Positions 27,874-37,817 of a DNA stretch of 64,000 bases are shown here, piece by piece. The notes below the pieces were generated by a model, which was not told the origin of the DNA, made no database searches, and saw nothing but the letters and a program-made list of their open reading frames with translations. The translations under genes were made by a program, and so were the position numbers. This DNA is from Bacteroidaceae bacterium (GTDB lineage Bacteria > Bacteroidota > Bacteroidia > Bacteroidales > Bacteroidaceae). Within the stretch, counting starts at the first letter, position 1. Each line of letters begins with the position of its first letter. The stretch is from NCBI GenBank assembly GCA_017547165.1, contig JAFYQK010000025.1:124001-188000 (forward strand). The letters are read 5' to 3'.

Positions 27874-28099
27874 TTTTCAGAGGAAAACCTACAAAAAGAT
27901 ATTTGTTTTAGGTTAAAAGATATAGATTAGGTTAAGTTTGTTTAGGTTGACACCACTCAAAAATACTTGTCTTAGTTTATGCTTAAGGTAAACATTAGGT
28001 TGATTTCAGGAATAAATAAAGTATAATTTTGAGAGATTAATATAACATTAGTCATGGTGTTTAGGGCGCTTGGTTCGTGAGAATCGGTGCCCTTTTTTT
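27874..28099 (+). ncRNA. Candidate small RNA between DUF3109 and mutS
   Basis: A TAAATTTG promoter-like element (27860-27867) is followed by a perfect 7-bp hairpin with an AGAG loop (27872-27889), about 170 bp without an open frame, and a terminator (stem from GGGC 28064-28067 to GCCC 28089-28092, then seven T residues). The interior has about five spaced copies of a TTAGGTTA-like motif. Promoter plus terminator without an ORF suggests an expressed RNA of roughly 225 nt. I cannot assign it to a known family; 6S-like RNA is one possibility. Confidence 0.4.
28064..28099 (+). terminator. Intrinsic terminator upstream of mutS
   Basis: GGGC/GCCC outer stem with an inner TTC/GAA pairing around GTGA, followed by seven T residues. 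It separates the candidate small RNA from the mutS promoter. Confidence 0.65.
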
Positions 28100-28141
28100 A
28101 TACCCTAAAACATCTTTTCAATTCAGATATAGACTACTATC

Positions 28142-28172
28142 TTGGGATAATTAAGTTTTTTCAGTACCTTTG
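28142..28172 (+). promoter_or_regulatory. mutS promoter
   Basis: TTG (28142-28144), 20 bp, TACCTTTG (28165-28172). The transcription start would fall about 33 bp before the mutS ATG. Confidence 0.65.
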
Positions 28173-28211
28173 CAGAGTTATATACATTATTGAATTAAAA
28201 CCGATGTTGCT

Positions 28212-30827
28212 ATGGCAAAAGAAACTCTCACACCGATGATGAAACAGTTCTACGACCTGAAGGAGAAGCATCCCGACTGTGTGCTCCTGTTTAGGTGTGG
28301 CGACTTTTATGAAACATATGGAGAGGATGCCGTAATAGCATCGGGAATATTGGGTATAACACTCACACGCCGCAACAATGGCGCAGGCGGAACCGGACAA
28401 TTGGAGATGGCAGGGTTTCCGTATCATGCATTGGACACATATCTGCCCAGATTGGTAAGGGCAGGACGCCGTGTCGCTGTTTGCGACCAATTGGAAGACC
28501 CTAAGTTGACCAAAAAATTAGTGAAACGTGGAATAACGGAACTTGTCACTCCTGGTGTGGCAATGCAGGACAACGTGCTATCGTGCAAGGAGAACAATTT
28601 CCTTGGTGCCGTGCATTTTGGCAAAGGTATGTGTGGTGTTGCATTCCTTGACATTTCTACCGGTGAGTTTATGACAAGCGAGGGCAGCATAGCACATGTA
28701 GGAACACTTTTATCTAACTTTGCTCCCAAAGAAGTACTATATGAAAGAGGTAAGGGGGATTTATTCCGCACATCGTTTCAAGAAAGGTTTGTCACGTTCG
28801 AAATGGAAGATTGGGTGTTTAACGAACAAACTGCCCGGGGCAAACTGCTAAAACACTTTGGAGTAAAAAACCTGAAAGGCTATGGTATAGAGCACCTAAA
28901 GACTGGCACTATAGCTTGCGGAGCCATAATGCAATATCTTGAGAATACCCAGCATACTCAGCTTGGACATATCCGCCATGTGGCTCGCATTGAGGAGGAC
29001 AGATTTGTTCATATGGACAATTTCACTATGCGTTCTCTGGAACTGCTTCGCCCTATGAGTCCCGATGGCAAATCGCTGATGGATGTGATGGGACGCACAA
29101 CAACACCTATGGGGGCGCGTTTGCTGAGCCGTTGGATGGTATTTCCACTGAAAGATACTTGTGCCATAAATAGTCGCCTGGATGTTGTAGAATACTTCTT
29201 TCGCGATTTGGATACCCGAGATACAGTGTGCGAACAACTTCAGTACATTGGCGATATAGAGCGCATTATCTCACGCATCAGCACCGGACGAGTTTCGCCT
29301 CGCGACCTTCTTACCCTAACCACTGCATTGCAAGCGTTGGTTCCAATTCGTGAGGCATTGACAAACGCCGATTCTCCTGTTTTGAAGGAGATTGGCGAAA
29401 AGATTGACCTTTGCGAGGAGATGCGAGACCGGCTAAAACACAGCATCAACCCCAATGCTCCAATGCTGATAGCCAAAGGTGGTGTTATTGCAGATGGAGT
29501 TAACGAAGAACTTGATGAATTACGCGCCTTGTCCACTGGTGGTAAGGAGTATCTCCTGAAATTACAACAAAGCGAAGCCGAACGTACAGGTATACAGAGC
29601 CTGAAGATAGGTTACAACAATGTATTCGGATACTATCTGGAGGTAAGGAACACTTATAAGGATATGGTGCCACAGGAGTGGATAAGAAAACAAACTCTTG
29701 TTTCGGCCGAGCGATATATCACCCAAGAACTGAAAGAGTATGAGGAGAAAATTGTAAATGCTGACGAGCGTATACATATTCTTGAGAACCGTATTTTTGC
29801 TGATTTAGTTGTGTGGTGCGCAAGATTTATTCCTGCCATACAGGCCAATGCCACACTGGTAGCACGACTAGATTGCTTGATGAGCTTTGCCATACTGGCA
29901 CGCGAGAACAAATACATCCGACCAATAGTAGATGACTCAAAAGAACTGAACATAAAGCAAGGTAGGCATCCGGTGATAGAAACACAAATGATGGCAGGCG
30001 AACACTATGTGCCCAACGATGTGTGCCTTGATACGGAGAAGCAACAAATCATCATCATCACAGGTCCTAATATGGCAGGTAAAAGTGCCTTGCTACGTCA
30101 AACAGCTCTCATCACTCTCATGGCACAGATGGGCAGTTTCGTTCCGGCCGAGAGTGCCCGAATAGGTTTTGTAGATAAGATATTCACTCGTGTTGGTGCA
30201 AGCGACAACATCTCCCTGGGCGAATCTACCTTCATGGTGGAGATGAACGAAGCTGCTTCCATTCTAAACAACATATCTGAGCGTTCGCTAATACTGTTTG
30301 ATGAACTTGGCAGAGGAACAAGTACATACGACGGCATTAGCATTGCTTGGAGCATAGTGGAATACATACATGAGAACAATCGTGGCAAGGCTCGTACACT
30401 TTTTGCCACACACTACCACGAACTCAACGAGATGGAGAAGACATTCTCACGAATTCATAACTACAACGTGAGAGTGCTGGAGAAGGATGGTGGCATAATC
30501 TTCCTACGTAAACTTGAACCTGGTGGCACAGCTCACTCCTTCGGTATTCATGTGGCACGACTTGCTGGTATGCCACAAAGCATTGTCGAACGTTCGGAAA
30601 CAATACTACGCCAGCTTGAGCAAGAGAAGAATCACGACGATGTTGGCAAGGGCATAGCTGCAGGAAGCAAGAGAGATTGCGACAATGGTACCCAATTGAG
30701 TTTCTTCCAACTTGACGACCCTATTCTTGAAGATATTCGCCAGCAACTTATAAATCTCGACATCAATTCGCTCACCCCACTTGAGGCTCTCAACAAACTC
30801 AACGAGATAAAGAGGTTGGTAAATTGA
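28212..30827 (+). CDS. mutS: DNA mismatch repair protein MutS
   Basis: Recognises mismatches and recruits MutL. The 871 residues give the full MutS1 architecture. The mismatch-binding motif is [11 protein letters not shown] near residue 32 (the Phe-X-Glu equivalent is FYE). Clamp and lever helices follow, then the ATPase with Walker [14 protein letters not shown], Walker [16 protein letters not shown] and the conserved ATHYHEL His switch. The C-terminal helix-turn-helix dimer region ends in [14 protein letters not shown]. It has its own promoter and is convergent with the metallophosphoesterase gene. Confidence 0.98.
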   Translation: MAKETLTPMMKQFYDLKEKHPDCVLLFRCGDFYETYGEDAVIASGILGITLTRRNNGAGGTGQLEMAGFPYHALDTYLPRLVRAGRRVAVCDQLEDPKLTKKLVKRGITELVTPGVAMQDNVLSCKENNFLGAVHFGKGMCGVAFLDISTGEFMTSEGSIAHVGTLLSNFAPKEVLYERGKGDLFRTSFQERFVTFEMEDWVFNEQTARGKLLKHFGVKNLKGYGIEHLKTGTIACGAIMQYLENTQHTQLGHIRHVARIEEDRFVHMDNFTMRSLELLRPMSPDGKSLMDVMGRTTTPMGARLLSRWMVFPLKDTCAINSRLDVVEYFFRDLDTRDTVCEQLQYIGDIERIISRISTGRVSPRDLLTLTTALQALVPIREALTNADSPVLKEIGEKIDLCEEMRDRLKHSINPNAPMLIAKGGVIADGVNEELDELRALSTGGKEYLLKLQQSEAERTGIQSLKIGYNNVFGYYLEVRNTYKDMVPQEWIRKQTLVSAERYITQELKEYEEKIVNADERIHILENRIFADLVVWCARFIPAIQANATLVARLDCLMSFAILARENKYIRPIVDDSKELNIKQGRHPVIETQMMAGEHYVPNDVCLDTEKQQIIIITGPNMAGKSALLRQTALITLMAQMGSFVPAESARIGFVDKIFTRVGASDNISLGESTFMVEMNEAASILNNISERSLILFDELGRGTSTYDGISIAWSIVEYIHENNRGKARTLFATHYHELNEMEKTFSRIHNYNVRVLEKDGGIIFLRKLEPGGTAHSFGIHVARLAGMPQSIVERSETILRQLEQEKNHDDVGKGIAAGSKRDCDNGTQLSFFQLDDPILEDIRQQLINLDINSLTPLEALNKLNEIKRLVN

Positions 30828-30869
30828 GCAGCGAGCAATGAACTGAGAACAACTTATAGTGATGAGTGA

Positions 30870-31949
30870 TTAACGCAAATCAATGACGGCAAAATCGCTA
30901 TTGGTGCCTATGCGGAATGGAGGTCCCCATAGCGAAAGACCGCATGAAACCCATATGTGCGAATAAGACCACTTGCGATAGCCATGACTTTGCTCGTACA
31001 TGTTATCGACAAGCACACTCAGTGGCCACACTTGTCCACGGTGGGTATGTCCACTCAATTGCAGGTCTACCTTAAGCGAATCTGTCTCTGACAATTGGTA
31101 TGGCTGATGGTCGAGCACTATGATGGGATACGCTTCGATAGTATTTGATATCAATTCGCCAAGCGATTTACGATGCCTATTGCTATTGTCATCACGACCC
31201 ACTATCTGAATGCCATTTGGCAATGTCACTATGCTATCGCGCAATAACTGAATTGGAGTACGTTTCAAAAACTCAGCACTCGCATCTATACCACAGATAT
31301 ATTCGTGATTGCCAGGTACCATATAAATGCCCATTGGTGCCCTTAGGTCAGAGAGTGTCTTATCAAAAGGCGCTGCAAGCAATGGCTTAATATTATTATC
31401 TATGAGGTCTCCTGAAATAAAAATAATATCAGGATTATAGCTATTTATTTTCTCGACATAACCCTTTAGAGCAGAGTGTCCCGTACCATAGCCTAAATGC
31501 ACATCGCTAATTGCCACAATACGCATAGTCTCCTTCCCAAAACACTTGGCAAGCTTTATCTCAAGCTTTTCTACCCTAACATTCTTATAATTGATATAAC
31601 CATAAAACAGAAGCGATATAGTAAGTGGCAAAGCATACCAGAAAGGATTCTTCATTGTGGGTAAGAAGAGGCGTGCCACATCAAACACGGCAAGGAGCAA
31701 TACCATATATAAAAGGAATACCATCCACCCCGAGCCAATGCGGAACATCAAGTTCAACATCCAATCCGGCATCTGCACATCACGAAATCCAATGGCGGCA
31801 AACAGGCCAAAGGCAACTACCCAAAATAAAACCGTAGCTGATATCTTGCACCATAAGGGAAGAGCGCCCATCGCTTGCCATGTTCTCCAAAACAAATATC
31901 CATTGCCTGACAGATAAAGCAGAGGAAGAAGAAGAAACACTGGTTTCAT
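30870..31949 (-). CDS. Membrane-anchored calcineurin-like metallophosphoesterase
   Basis: 359 residues. The first 140 contain about four hydrophobic helices. The rest is a YkuE-type metallophosphoesterase with all five motifs: SDVHLGYG, GDLIDN, PGNHEY, and the late LSGHTHRGQ with its two His. Enzymes of this group hydrolyse phosphomonoesters, phosphodiesters or UDP-linked lipids at the membrane; the substrate is not known here. It lies 18 bp downstream of the subtilisin gene and is probably co-transcribed with it. Confidence 0.9.
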   Translation of the reverse strand: MKPVFLLLPLLYLSGNGYLFWRTWQAMGALPLWCKISATVLFWVVAFGLFAAIGFRDVQMPDWMLNLMFRIGSGWMVFLLYMVLLLAVFDVARLFLPTMKNPFWYALPLTISLLFYGYINYKNVRVEKLEIKLAKCFGKETMRIVAISDVHLGYGTGHSALKGYVEKINSYNPDIIFISGDLIDNNIKPLLAAPFDKTLSDLRAPMGIYMVPGNHEYICGIDASAEFLKRTPIQLLRDSIVTLPNGIQIVGRDDNSNRHRKSLGELISNTIEAYPIIVLDHQPYQLSETDSLKVDLQLSGHTHRGQVWPLSVLVDNMYEQSHGYRKWSYSHIWVSCGLSLWGPPFRIGTNSDFAVIDLR

Positions 31950-31967
31950 AATGAGTTAAATGCATCC

Positions 31968-34403
31968 TTATTTAACTATTTTTTTGGAATCACCAACTAT
32001 ATAAATGCCAGGTGCCAAATTTTTGAAATCCTTATTCACCTCTTGACCTTGAATATTGTAAATGTGACGTTTACTTGTCTTGTCTGAGTTAATGTTGGTT
32101 ATACCTGTCTCTTCTTCATAAATAACCGTAAACCTTATTGCGCCCTCGTATTGATATGAGTTTATCGCTTTTACTGAAAAACAGAACATCGGTTCCAAAT
32201 AGATATCATCAAACCTATATTCAAGTTGAAGTTTTTCTTCCTTGATGTTTACCCTAATCCATTCATATCCACCTGTAAAAGATTCATCCTCATAACAAGT
32301 ATCTGGAATAATGAAATCCAGGCCTGCCGGATCAGAAACATAATCGCGTAGGTTCAATTCAAGGTAACCCTCAAATTCTGATGTATATAAATTCATTTTC
32401 AAACTATCTTTTGCTACAGGTCCAGTATTTGTCATCACCTCATTTACAATATAAGACAAGTTTAAAGTTTTATAGTTTTCTGGAACTGATGAATCACAAT
32501 ATTTAATTATCAGAGGATGAGTTCCTAAAGGTGTTGATTGCTCTACATTGAAAAGTAAACACAATTCTCCTGCATCTTCTATATATTCTGAAGTGACAAT
32601 ACCATTTTGGTCATCTATAGTGAAAGCCTTTACGTTACTGCATGGTAAAACAACCTTACAAAGAGGCAATGAGTTATTGTATGCATTATTCGGACGGTGG
32701 ACAATAATGGCAGAAGTATTAAACGGATTATAAACTATGGCTCCGCTTATATCTTCTATTCCTTTGGCTACTGATCGTGACGAACGATTACCAAAGGCAT
32801 CTATTGCCTCAATTTCAAATAAGTCAGAGTTTATTTCCTTCTTTACAACACAGAAGTCTTTAGATGCAGTTGTCTTTACCGTAAACAAAGGCTCATTTGC
32901 TCCGTTAGAATATACAGAACAATAGGCCACTTGATTTCCATTGGCATCAGTGGGCACCTTCCATGTAAAGCATACTTGATTGTCTGCATCACGTGTCACC
33001 TTGAAGTCAGTTGGCACATTTGGCTTTAGTTCTGTTTTTGGGCAAAGAGCAGCCAAAGCATCCAAAATACCGCCTCCAAGTTTTGTTGCAAAAGGATAAC
33101 CTGTCTGATGTGCATCCACCTCGGCAGAAGAATCAATGATGATTCTCTTGACTTCAGTTGGAGTTAGCGATGGAGAGGCAAATTTTGAAACCACAAGTGC
33201 TGCTACGCCAGAGACATGTGGACAAGCCATAGAAGTTCCGTTCATAAAACCATACTTACCATCGGGTAAGGTACTATAAATACCTTTGTTGACAAACTCT
33301 CCACCTGGAGCCGAAACATCTATCCAACTGCCATAATTGGAGAATGTTGAACGCATTCCAGTATGAGCCACAGAAGCTACTACTATTAGATTTTCTTTTG
33401 GCAACTCTGGATCATTCAAGGGAGAGGGAATTACTTCCGTATTTTCATTTCCTGCCGCAAATACAACCAGTCCTCCATTCATCGGACTTTGCTCATATTG
33501 ACCCGCATTCTCCATAAAATATGCGATTGCATCGCTAATAATCGGCATAGACACTTTTGGATCGCCCCCCCAGCTATTTGACGATATTATCGCTCCGTTA
33601 TCAGCAGCATATACATATCCTCTGGCTTGGAGATAATCTTCGGCATAATTATCTCTGTTGTCTGAAATTCCAATACTCATCAATCGCACACCTGTATCTA
33701 CTCCATTACCGCCAGCAATTCCACAAACTCCTATTCCATTATTGTTTACCGCCACTATAGTACCGGCTATGTGTGTGCCGTGATTACCAAATTCTTTCTT
33801 TTCCAAGAAATTCAATCCATGAATATCATCCACATATCCATTTCCGTCGTCGTCTATTCCTGGCAGACCATTAAGTTCTTTTTCATTTGTCCACATGTTT
33901 GCAGCAAGATCCGGATGGGTATAATCTATCCAACTATCCATCACAGCAACAACAACATTACGTTTGCCTTGCTCTATTTCCCAAGCCTTTGCCAATTTTA
34001 TAGCGCCTTGGCATGTATCATGATAATGCCATTGCTTATAATAAAGTGGATCGTTCACTGAAATAGAACGAGTTTGATGTGAAACGATTTCTGGAGAATC
34101 TACTATTACTGGTCGCTCTGGCAATTTCAGCAACTCCGTCTCTTTGAGTGTCTCAATTCCACGAACATTTTGAAACTTTTTAACTGGAGCCTCAACCAGA
34201 TACCAAAGATGTAGTCCTGCCTTGCGGTGGCGTTGCTCTAATTCTGGATTAGGCGCGTGTGGTATCAATCTTTCAAAAGTCAAGTTGGGATAACTGGCAA
34301 TTATGGAGTCAGCATATCTCTCATTCTCAAACTTGATCTGTGTCTGTGCATTTGTAAATACAGCAAAAAATGTAAATATACACGAAAATGTAAATATTCT
34401 CAT
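31968..34403 (-). CDS. Secreted S8 subtilisin-like protease with sorting-like C-terminus
   Basis: 811 residues from the Met at 34403 (MRIFTFSCIFTFFAVFTNAQ, a clean signal peptide), four codons inside the longest frame. The catalytic Asp is in VVAVMDSWIDYTHP (about 155), His in NHGTHIAGT (about 208) and Ser in NGTSMACPHVSG (about 390). A fibronectin-like segment (FKVTRDADNQVCFTW) and a cadherin/Calx-like region follow. The last 35 residues, with IYNIQGQEV, LAPGIYIV and a terminal KKIVK, resemble a type IX secretion or Por-type sorting domain. The enzyme is probably surface-bound or released. The metallophosphoesterase gene follows after 18 bp. Confidence 0.93.
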   Translation of the reverse strand: MRIFTFSCIFTFFAVFTNAQTQIKFENERYADSIIASYPNLTFERLIPHAPNPELEQRHRKAGLHLWYLVEAPVKKFQNVRGIETLKETELLKLPERPVIVDSPEIVSHQTRSISVNDPLYYKQWHYHDTCQGAIKLAKAWEIEQGKRNVVVAVMDSWIDYTHPDLAANMWTNEKELNGLPGIDDDGNGYVDDIHGLNFLEKKEFGNHGTHIAGTIVAVNNNGIGVCGIAGGNGVDTGVRLMSIGISDNRDNYAEDYLQARGYVYAADNGAIISSNSWGGDPKVSMPIISDAIAYFMENAGQYEQSPMNGGLVVFAAGNENTEVIPSPLNDPELPKENLIVVASVAHTGMRSTFSNYGSWIDVSAPGGEFVNKGIYSTLPDGKYGFMNGTSMACPHVSGVAALVVSKFASPSLTPTEVKRIIIDSSAEVDAHQTGYPFATKLGGGILDALAALCPKTELKPNVPTDFKVTRDADNQVCFTWKVPTDANGNQVAYCSVYSNGANEPLFTVKTTASKDFCVVKKEINSDLFEIEAIDAFGNRSSRSVAKGIEDISGAIVYNPFNTSAIIVHRPNNAYNNSLPLCKVVLPCSNVKAFTIDDQNGIVTSEYIEDAGELCLLFNVEQSTPLGTHPLIIKYCDSSVPENYKTLNLSYIVNEVMTNTGPVAKDSLKMNLYTSEFEGYLELNLRDYVSDPAGLDFIIPDTCYEDESFTGGYEWIRVNIKEEKLQLEYRFDDIYLEPMFCFSVKAINSYQYEGAIRFTVIYEEETGITNINSDKTSKRHIYNIQGQEVNKDFKNLAPGIYIVGDSKKIVK

Positions 34404-34605
34404 ATAATATAGCATTTATTATTAAGGGAGATTCTATAAATTCAATTAATCATTAGCGAATAGTCAGAACCTCTTTAAGGCTACCGCTAATGCGATTTTG
34501 TTGCCGCAAATTTAGCAAACTTTTTCTAACTTTTGATAAAAATTCCGATGTTTTTTGGGAGGGGGGGGTAATGTATTGAATATCAATATTATAAAGCTTT
34601 ATCAT

Positions 34606-34872
34606 TTACACAGTTGTCCACTCCTTGTGATATCTATAAATTTGTGTTAAGCGTGCTATGTTGTATGTAAGGTTTGTCTTTGCTACATTCGCCTTTGCTC
34701 TGACAATGCCAATTCCCCGAAACACAAGACCGCCCATCGAACGCTCAATAAAACCAAACACGTGTTCCACTCGACAGCGAATCTTTGATTTAGAGCGGTT
34801 GTTTTTGCTCCTCATATATAGTGGGTGTCCTCTAAAACCTTTCTCACAGATAATAGGTGTAATCCGAATTTT
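34606..34872 (-). pseudogene. 3' fragment of an IS5-type transposase
   Basis: About 90 codons encode the C-terminal part of a DDE transposase, with RVEHVFGFIERSMGGLVFRG, which holds the last catalytic Glu region, then NLTYNIARL. The N-terminal two thirds are missing. The fragment ends abruptly at about 34870-34880, where a different reading frame on the opposite strand begins. An 8-base G run lies at about 34560, beyond the transposase 3' end. This is a relic, not an active insertion sequence. Confidence 0.75.
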
Positions 34873-34879
34873 GCCGACT

Positions 34880-35142
34880 GCACGCCAATTGTGTGTGCTG
34901 TGGGATTCAAGCATCTATATGATAATCTTCCGCAGAACCTGGCCGAAAAACTACGCGTCAGGTTGACTGACGAATTCGGACAATACAATTACTTCAGATA
35001 CAGACGAGGTGAGTTTCTTATGCCTCCTGCTGTACAAAACACCATAATAAACATTGCAACAGAAATGGGTATAACAACTCCTGTTGTATTTGATGGATAC
35101 ACCGAAAAGGTTATTTGGAGCAACCATAAAATAAGAGTTTGA
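34880..35142 (+). pseudogene. 3' remnant of an unrecognised gene truncated by the IS fragment
   Basis: An open frame of about 88 codons ending at TGA 35140-35142. It includes LYDNLPQNLAEKLRVRL, YFRYRRGEFLMPP and GITTPVVFDGYTEKVIW and reads like real protein. It has no start of its own; the only upstream ATG (34825) lies in the antisense of the transposase fragment. I do not recognise the family. Confidence 0.5.
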
Positions 35143-35164
35143 ACACACTCCCTAATCTTTTGCC

Positions 35165-35240
35165 ATTGTTGTCGGGACAACAATCAATTGTTGATACGAC
35201 AACAACGCCTTTATGCCGTGACAACAATGATAATAACAAA
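35165..35240. repeat. Cluster of TTGTTGTC / GACAACAA inverted motifs
   Basis: ATTGTTGTC-GG-GACAACAAT (35165-35184) is a perfect 9-bp inverted repeat. It is followed by TTGTTGATACGACAACAA (35188-35205) and GTGACAACAATG (35218-35229). A related cluster lies at 47767-47860. Confidence 0.6.
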
Positions 35241-35261
35241 AATGGAGTTTTTATAAACATT

Positions 35262-35295
35262 ACAGGGGGTATGCTTTTTGTGGCATACCCCCTGT
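35262..35295. terminator. Strong hairpin downstream of the U32 peptidase operon
   Basis: ACAGGGGGTATGC and GCATACCCCCTGT form a perfect 13-bp stem with an 8-base loop containing five T residues. It lies 54 bp past the U32 gene stop on -, and just after the gene remnant on +. Confidence 0.7.
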
Positions 35296-35348
35296 TGTAA
35301 CTAACATAAAATATAAATATGATAATGGCAATATATTTGTTGCCTTAG

Positions 35349-36590
35349 TTATGCATTTTCAACTACAACGTATAATTTGTCGTTGCGGCGCACCTTGCAA
35401 GGCATTGCTATGCTGATATGCTGACCCTTCTTGGCGATATCGACTGGACCAAGATCGAAGCGGATTTCATCAGCCGAAGCATATAGAGCTCCAGTGGTAG
35501 GCCCTGTAATAAGTATTTTGTCACCCTTATTCAACTCGCAAGCCTCTATTTTAAACTCTGCTACACCAAGTTTTGAGAAGTAGCGCACCACCTTTCCACA
35601 ATATACCTTCTTTTCTGTAGCGGCACTGCCATGCACTTCGCTCCATTCGCCAAGACTCTTACCTTGGTAGTATCCGTCCCAAAAGCCACGGTTGAATACG
35701 GTGGCAAGACGTGTGTCCAACAGGTCCTTCAACTCCTCAGTGAAAGTGCCCTCGAGCACCGCATTTATGGCTTCATTATAACATGAAACTACAGTGCCTA
35801 CATATTCGGGACCACGTGCACGGCCCTCGATCTTGAATACGCGCACCCCAGACTGCATCATGACATCCATGAAACGGAGGGTTTTGAGGTCCTTTGGTGA
35901 CATGATGTACTTATTGTCAATGTCCAGTTCTGTGCCTGTTTCGCGGTCGCGAACAGTATAGCTTCTGCGACATATCTGCATACATTCGCCACGGTTAGCC
36001 GATTTGCCAACATTGTTGAGCGAGAGATAACACTTGCCACTTACCGCCATACAAAGGGCACCATGGCAGAACATCTCTATACGGATGAGTTCTCCACGAG
36101 GACCACAGATATTTTCTTCTATAATCTGACGATAGATATCTGCTACCTGCTCCATATTGAGCTCGCGAGCAAGAACAACCACATCGGCAAATTGGGCATA
36201 GAAACGCAGGGCCTCTATATTGGAGATATTGAGTTGGGTGGAGAGATGCACTTCCTGACCAATTTGGTTGCAATATGACATAACAGCAACATCACTGGCT
36301 ATGACCGCACTGATACCTGCCTCCTTTGCGGCATCAAGTATCTGGCGCATTAGAGGGAGATCCTCACCATAAATAATTGTGTTTACAGTAAGATAACTCT
36401 TCACTCCGCATATCCTGCATTCGTGGGCAATCTCCTTCAGGTCATTGATGGTGAAAGTTGAGGCAGAATGTGCCCTCATGTTCAGGTTCTCTATACCAAA
36501 ATATATGCTGTCTGCACCAGCACGCAACGCCGCGGCAAAAGACTCTCTTGAGCCCACGGGAGCCATTATCTCAAAATCCTTACGCTTCAT
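35349..36590 (-). CDS. U32 family peptidase-like protein (tRNA/rRNA hydroxylation group)
   Basis: 413 residues of the U32 family, whose characterised members (TrhP, RlhA) are now linked to prephenate-dependent RNA hydroxylation and carry an iron-sulfur cluster. The N-terminal TIM-barrel begins EIMAPVGSRESFAAALRAGA. The cluster-binding cysteines are in MFCHGALCMAVSGKCYLS and NRGECMQICRRSY. The C-terminal domain is a small beta barrel. The ATG overlaps the dus stop codon by 11 bp, so translation is coupled to another tRNA-modifying enzyme. Which RNA is modified is not visible. Confidence 0.88.
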   Translation of the reverse strand: MKRKDFEIMAPVGSRESFAAALRAGADSIYFGIENLNMRAHSASTFTINDLKEIAHECRICGVKSYLTVNTIIYGEDLPLMRQILDAAKEAGISAVIASDVAVMSYCNQIGQEVHLSTQLNISNIEALRFYAQFADVVVLARELNMEQVADIYRQIIEENICGPRGELIRIEMFCHGALCMAVSGKCYLSLNNVGKSANRGECMQICRRSYTVRDRETGTELDIDNKYIMSPKDLKTLRFMDVMMQSGVRVFKIEGRARGPEYVGTVVSCYNEAINAVLEGTFTEELKDLLDTRLATVFNRGFWDGYYQGKSLGEWSEVHGSAATEKKVYCGKVVRYFSKLGVAEFKIEACELNKGDKILITGPTTGALYASADEIRFDLGPVDIAKKGQHISIAMPCKVRRNDKLYVVVENA

Positions 36591-37590
36591 GATGTGTAAA
36601 ATCTCTGTTATGGAGCATTGCTCTTATTTCTTCAATTATTTGGAAGAGCTCATCTACCGTCTCGGCACGCAACATTCTTATTCGTGTCTCTCTAAAATTG
36701 GGAATACCCTTGAATATTGGCGAAGCAGCAAGGTGCCTTCTCACGTGAAGAATACCACGATACTCATCAATGCGATCTACCGATGTAATCACTTGCTGCT
36801 TAAGTATATCCATCTTCTCGTCAAGAGTGAGTTCTCCTCCCTGAAGTTCGCGAAATATCCATGGACGACCAAAGGTGGCACGACCCACCATTACCGCATC
36901 CACTCCATAGCGGTCAAAACATTCACGAACACGTTCCTTGGTACTAATATCGCCATTGCCTATGATGGGTATGTGCATGCGTGGATTGTTCTTCACTTCA
37001 CCGATGAGGGTCCAGTCGGCCTCGCCCTGGTACATCTGTGCACGAGTACGTCCGTGGATGGTAAGCGCCTGTATGCCTACATCCTGAAGACGCTCTGCCA
37101 AATCAACGATGAACGGTGTGCCATCTGCAAGGTAAAGGCTGGGAGTATCCCAGCCGAGGCGTGTCTTCACCGTTACAGGTGTTCCTGGTACTGCATCAAC
37201 TACAGCCTTGGTAATATCAAGAAGCAATGGAACATTCTGAAGCATACCGCTACCGGCACCCTTGCCAGCAACCTTCCTTACTGGACAACCAAAATTGAGG
37301 TCCAGAACATCGGGGTGGGCCTGTTCAACCACTATCTTTGCCGCCTCGCGCATGGCATCCACATCCTTGCCATATATCTGTATGGCCACAGGGCGCTCGT
37401 CCTCGCATACCTGCAATTTGGCCAAACTCTTGTTGACCATTCGTATGAGCGCATCCGAACTGACAAACTCGGAATAGACCATGGCTGCACCCATCTGCTT
37501 GCACAGCAGACGGAAACCTATGTCGGTGACATCCTCCATGGGTGCCAGAAATATGGGTTCGTGACCGAGGTCGATGTTTCCTATTTTCAT
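36580..37590 (-). CDS. dus: tRNA-dihydrouridine synthase
   Basis: An FMN enzyme that reduces uridine to dihydrouridine in tRNA D-loops. The 336 residues contain the barrel start IFLAPMEDVTDIGFRLLC, the catalytic Cys in DLNFGCPVRKVAGKGAGSG, the FMN/RNA segment HGRTRAQMYQGEADW and the phosphate-binding GNGDI. It belongs to the DusB-like bacterial group. It overlaps the U32 gene by 11 bp and follows the small acidic ORF by 48 bp. Confidence 0.95.
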   Translation of the reverse strand: MKIGNIDLGHEPIFLAPMEDVTDIGFRLLCKQMGAAMVYSEFVSSDALIRMVNKSLAKLQVCEDERPVAIQIYGKDVDAMREAAKIVVEQAHPDVLDLNFGCPVRKVAGKGAGSGMLQNVPLLLDITKAVVDAVPGTPVTVKTRLGWDTPSLYLADGTPFIVDLAERLQDVGIQALTIHGRTRAQMYQGEADWTLIGEVKNNPRMHIPIIGNGDISTKERVRECFDRYGVDAVMVGRATFGRPWIFRELQGGELTLDEKMDILKQQVITSVDRIDEYRGILHVRRHLAASPIFKGIPNFRETRIRMLRAETVDELFQIIEEIRAMLHNRDFTHHEA

Positions 37591-37638
37591 TTTAGAGATA
37601 TTTATTAACGTGAAAAGAGGAGCATTTAACTATTATAC

Positions 37639-37770
37639 TCACTGCTCATCGTTCTCAGAATCCGGATCTGGAAAGCATCGGTCGCTATGACCCACATGCT
37701 CTGTCCAAGGGCAAACAGTGCGCTCGTCCTTGTCCTCCTGATCTCCTTTTCTAGTCCAATATTGTCCCAT
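37639..37770 (-). CDS. Small acidic two-cysteine protein (43 aa)
   Basis: A short frame between sufE and dus (47 bp and 48 bp gaps, equal to the spacing of its neighbours). The product begins MGQYWTRKGDQEDKDERT, has the two cysteines in VCPW and DRCFPDPDS, and ends in acidic residues. The composition (Trp, Cys, Pro, acidic) and regular operon spacing suggest a real gene. I do not recognise a family. Confidence 0.5.
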   Translation of the reverse strand: MGQYWTRKGDQEDKDERTVCPWTEHVGHSDRCFPDPDSENDEQ

Positions 37771-37817
37771 CGATTAAATTATTAGTTTATGAGGTTCTTA
37801 TCGCCTAACGCAGATAA

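Noticed and set aside
36445..37608. 387-codon open frame on + across the U32 and dus genes
   Set aside because: Antisense to two well-supported overlapping genes; no recognisable domains.
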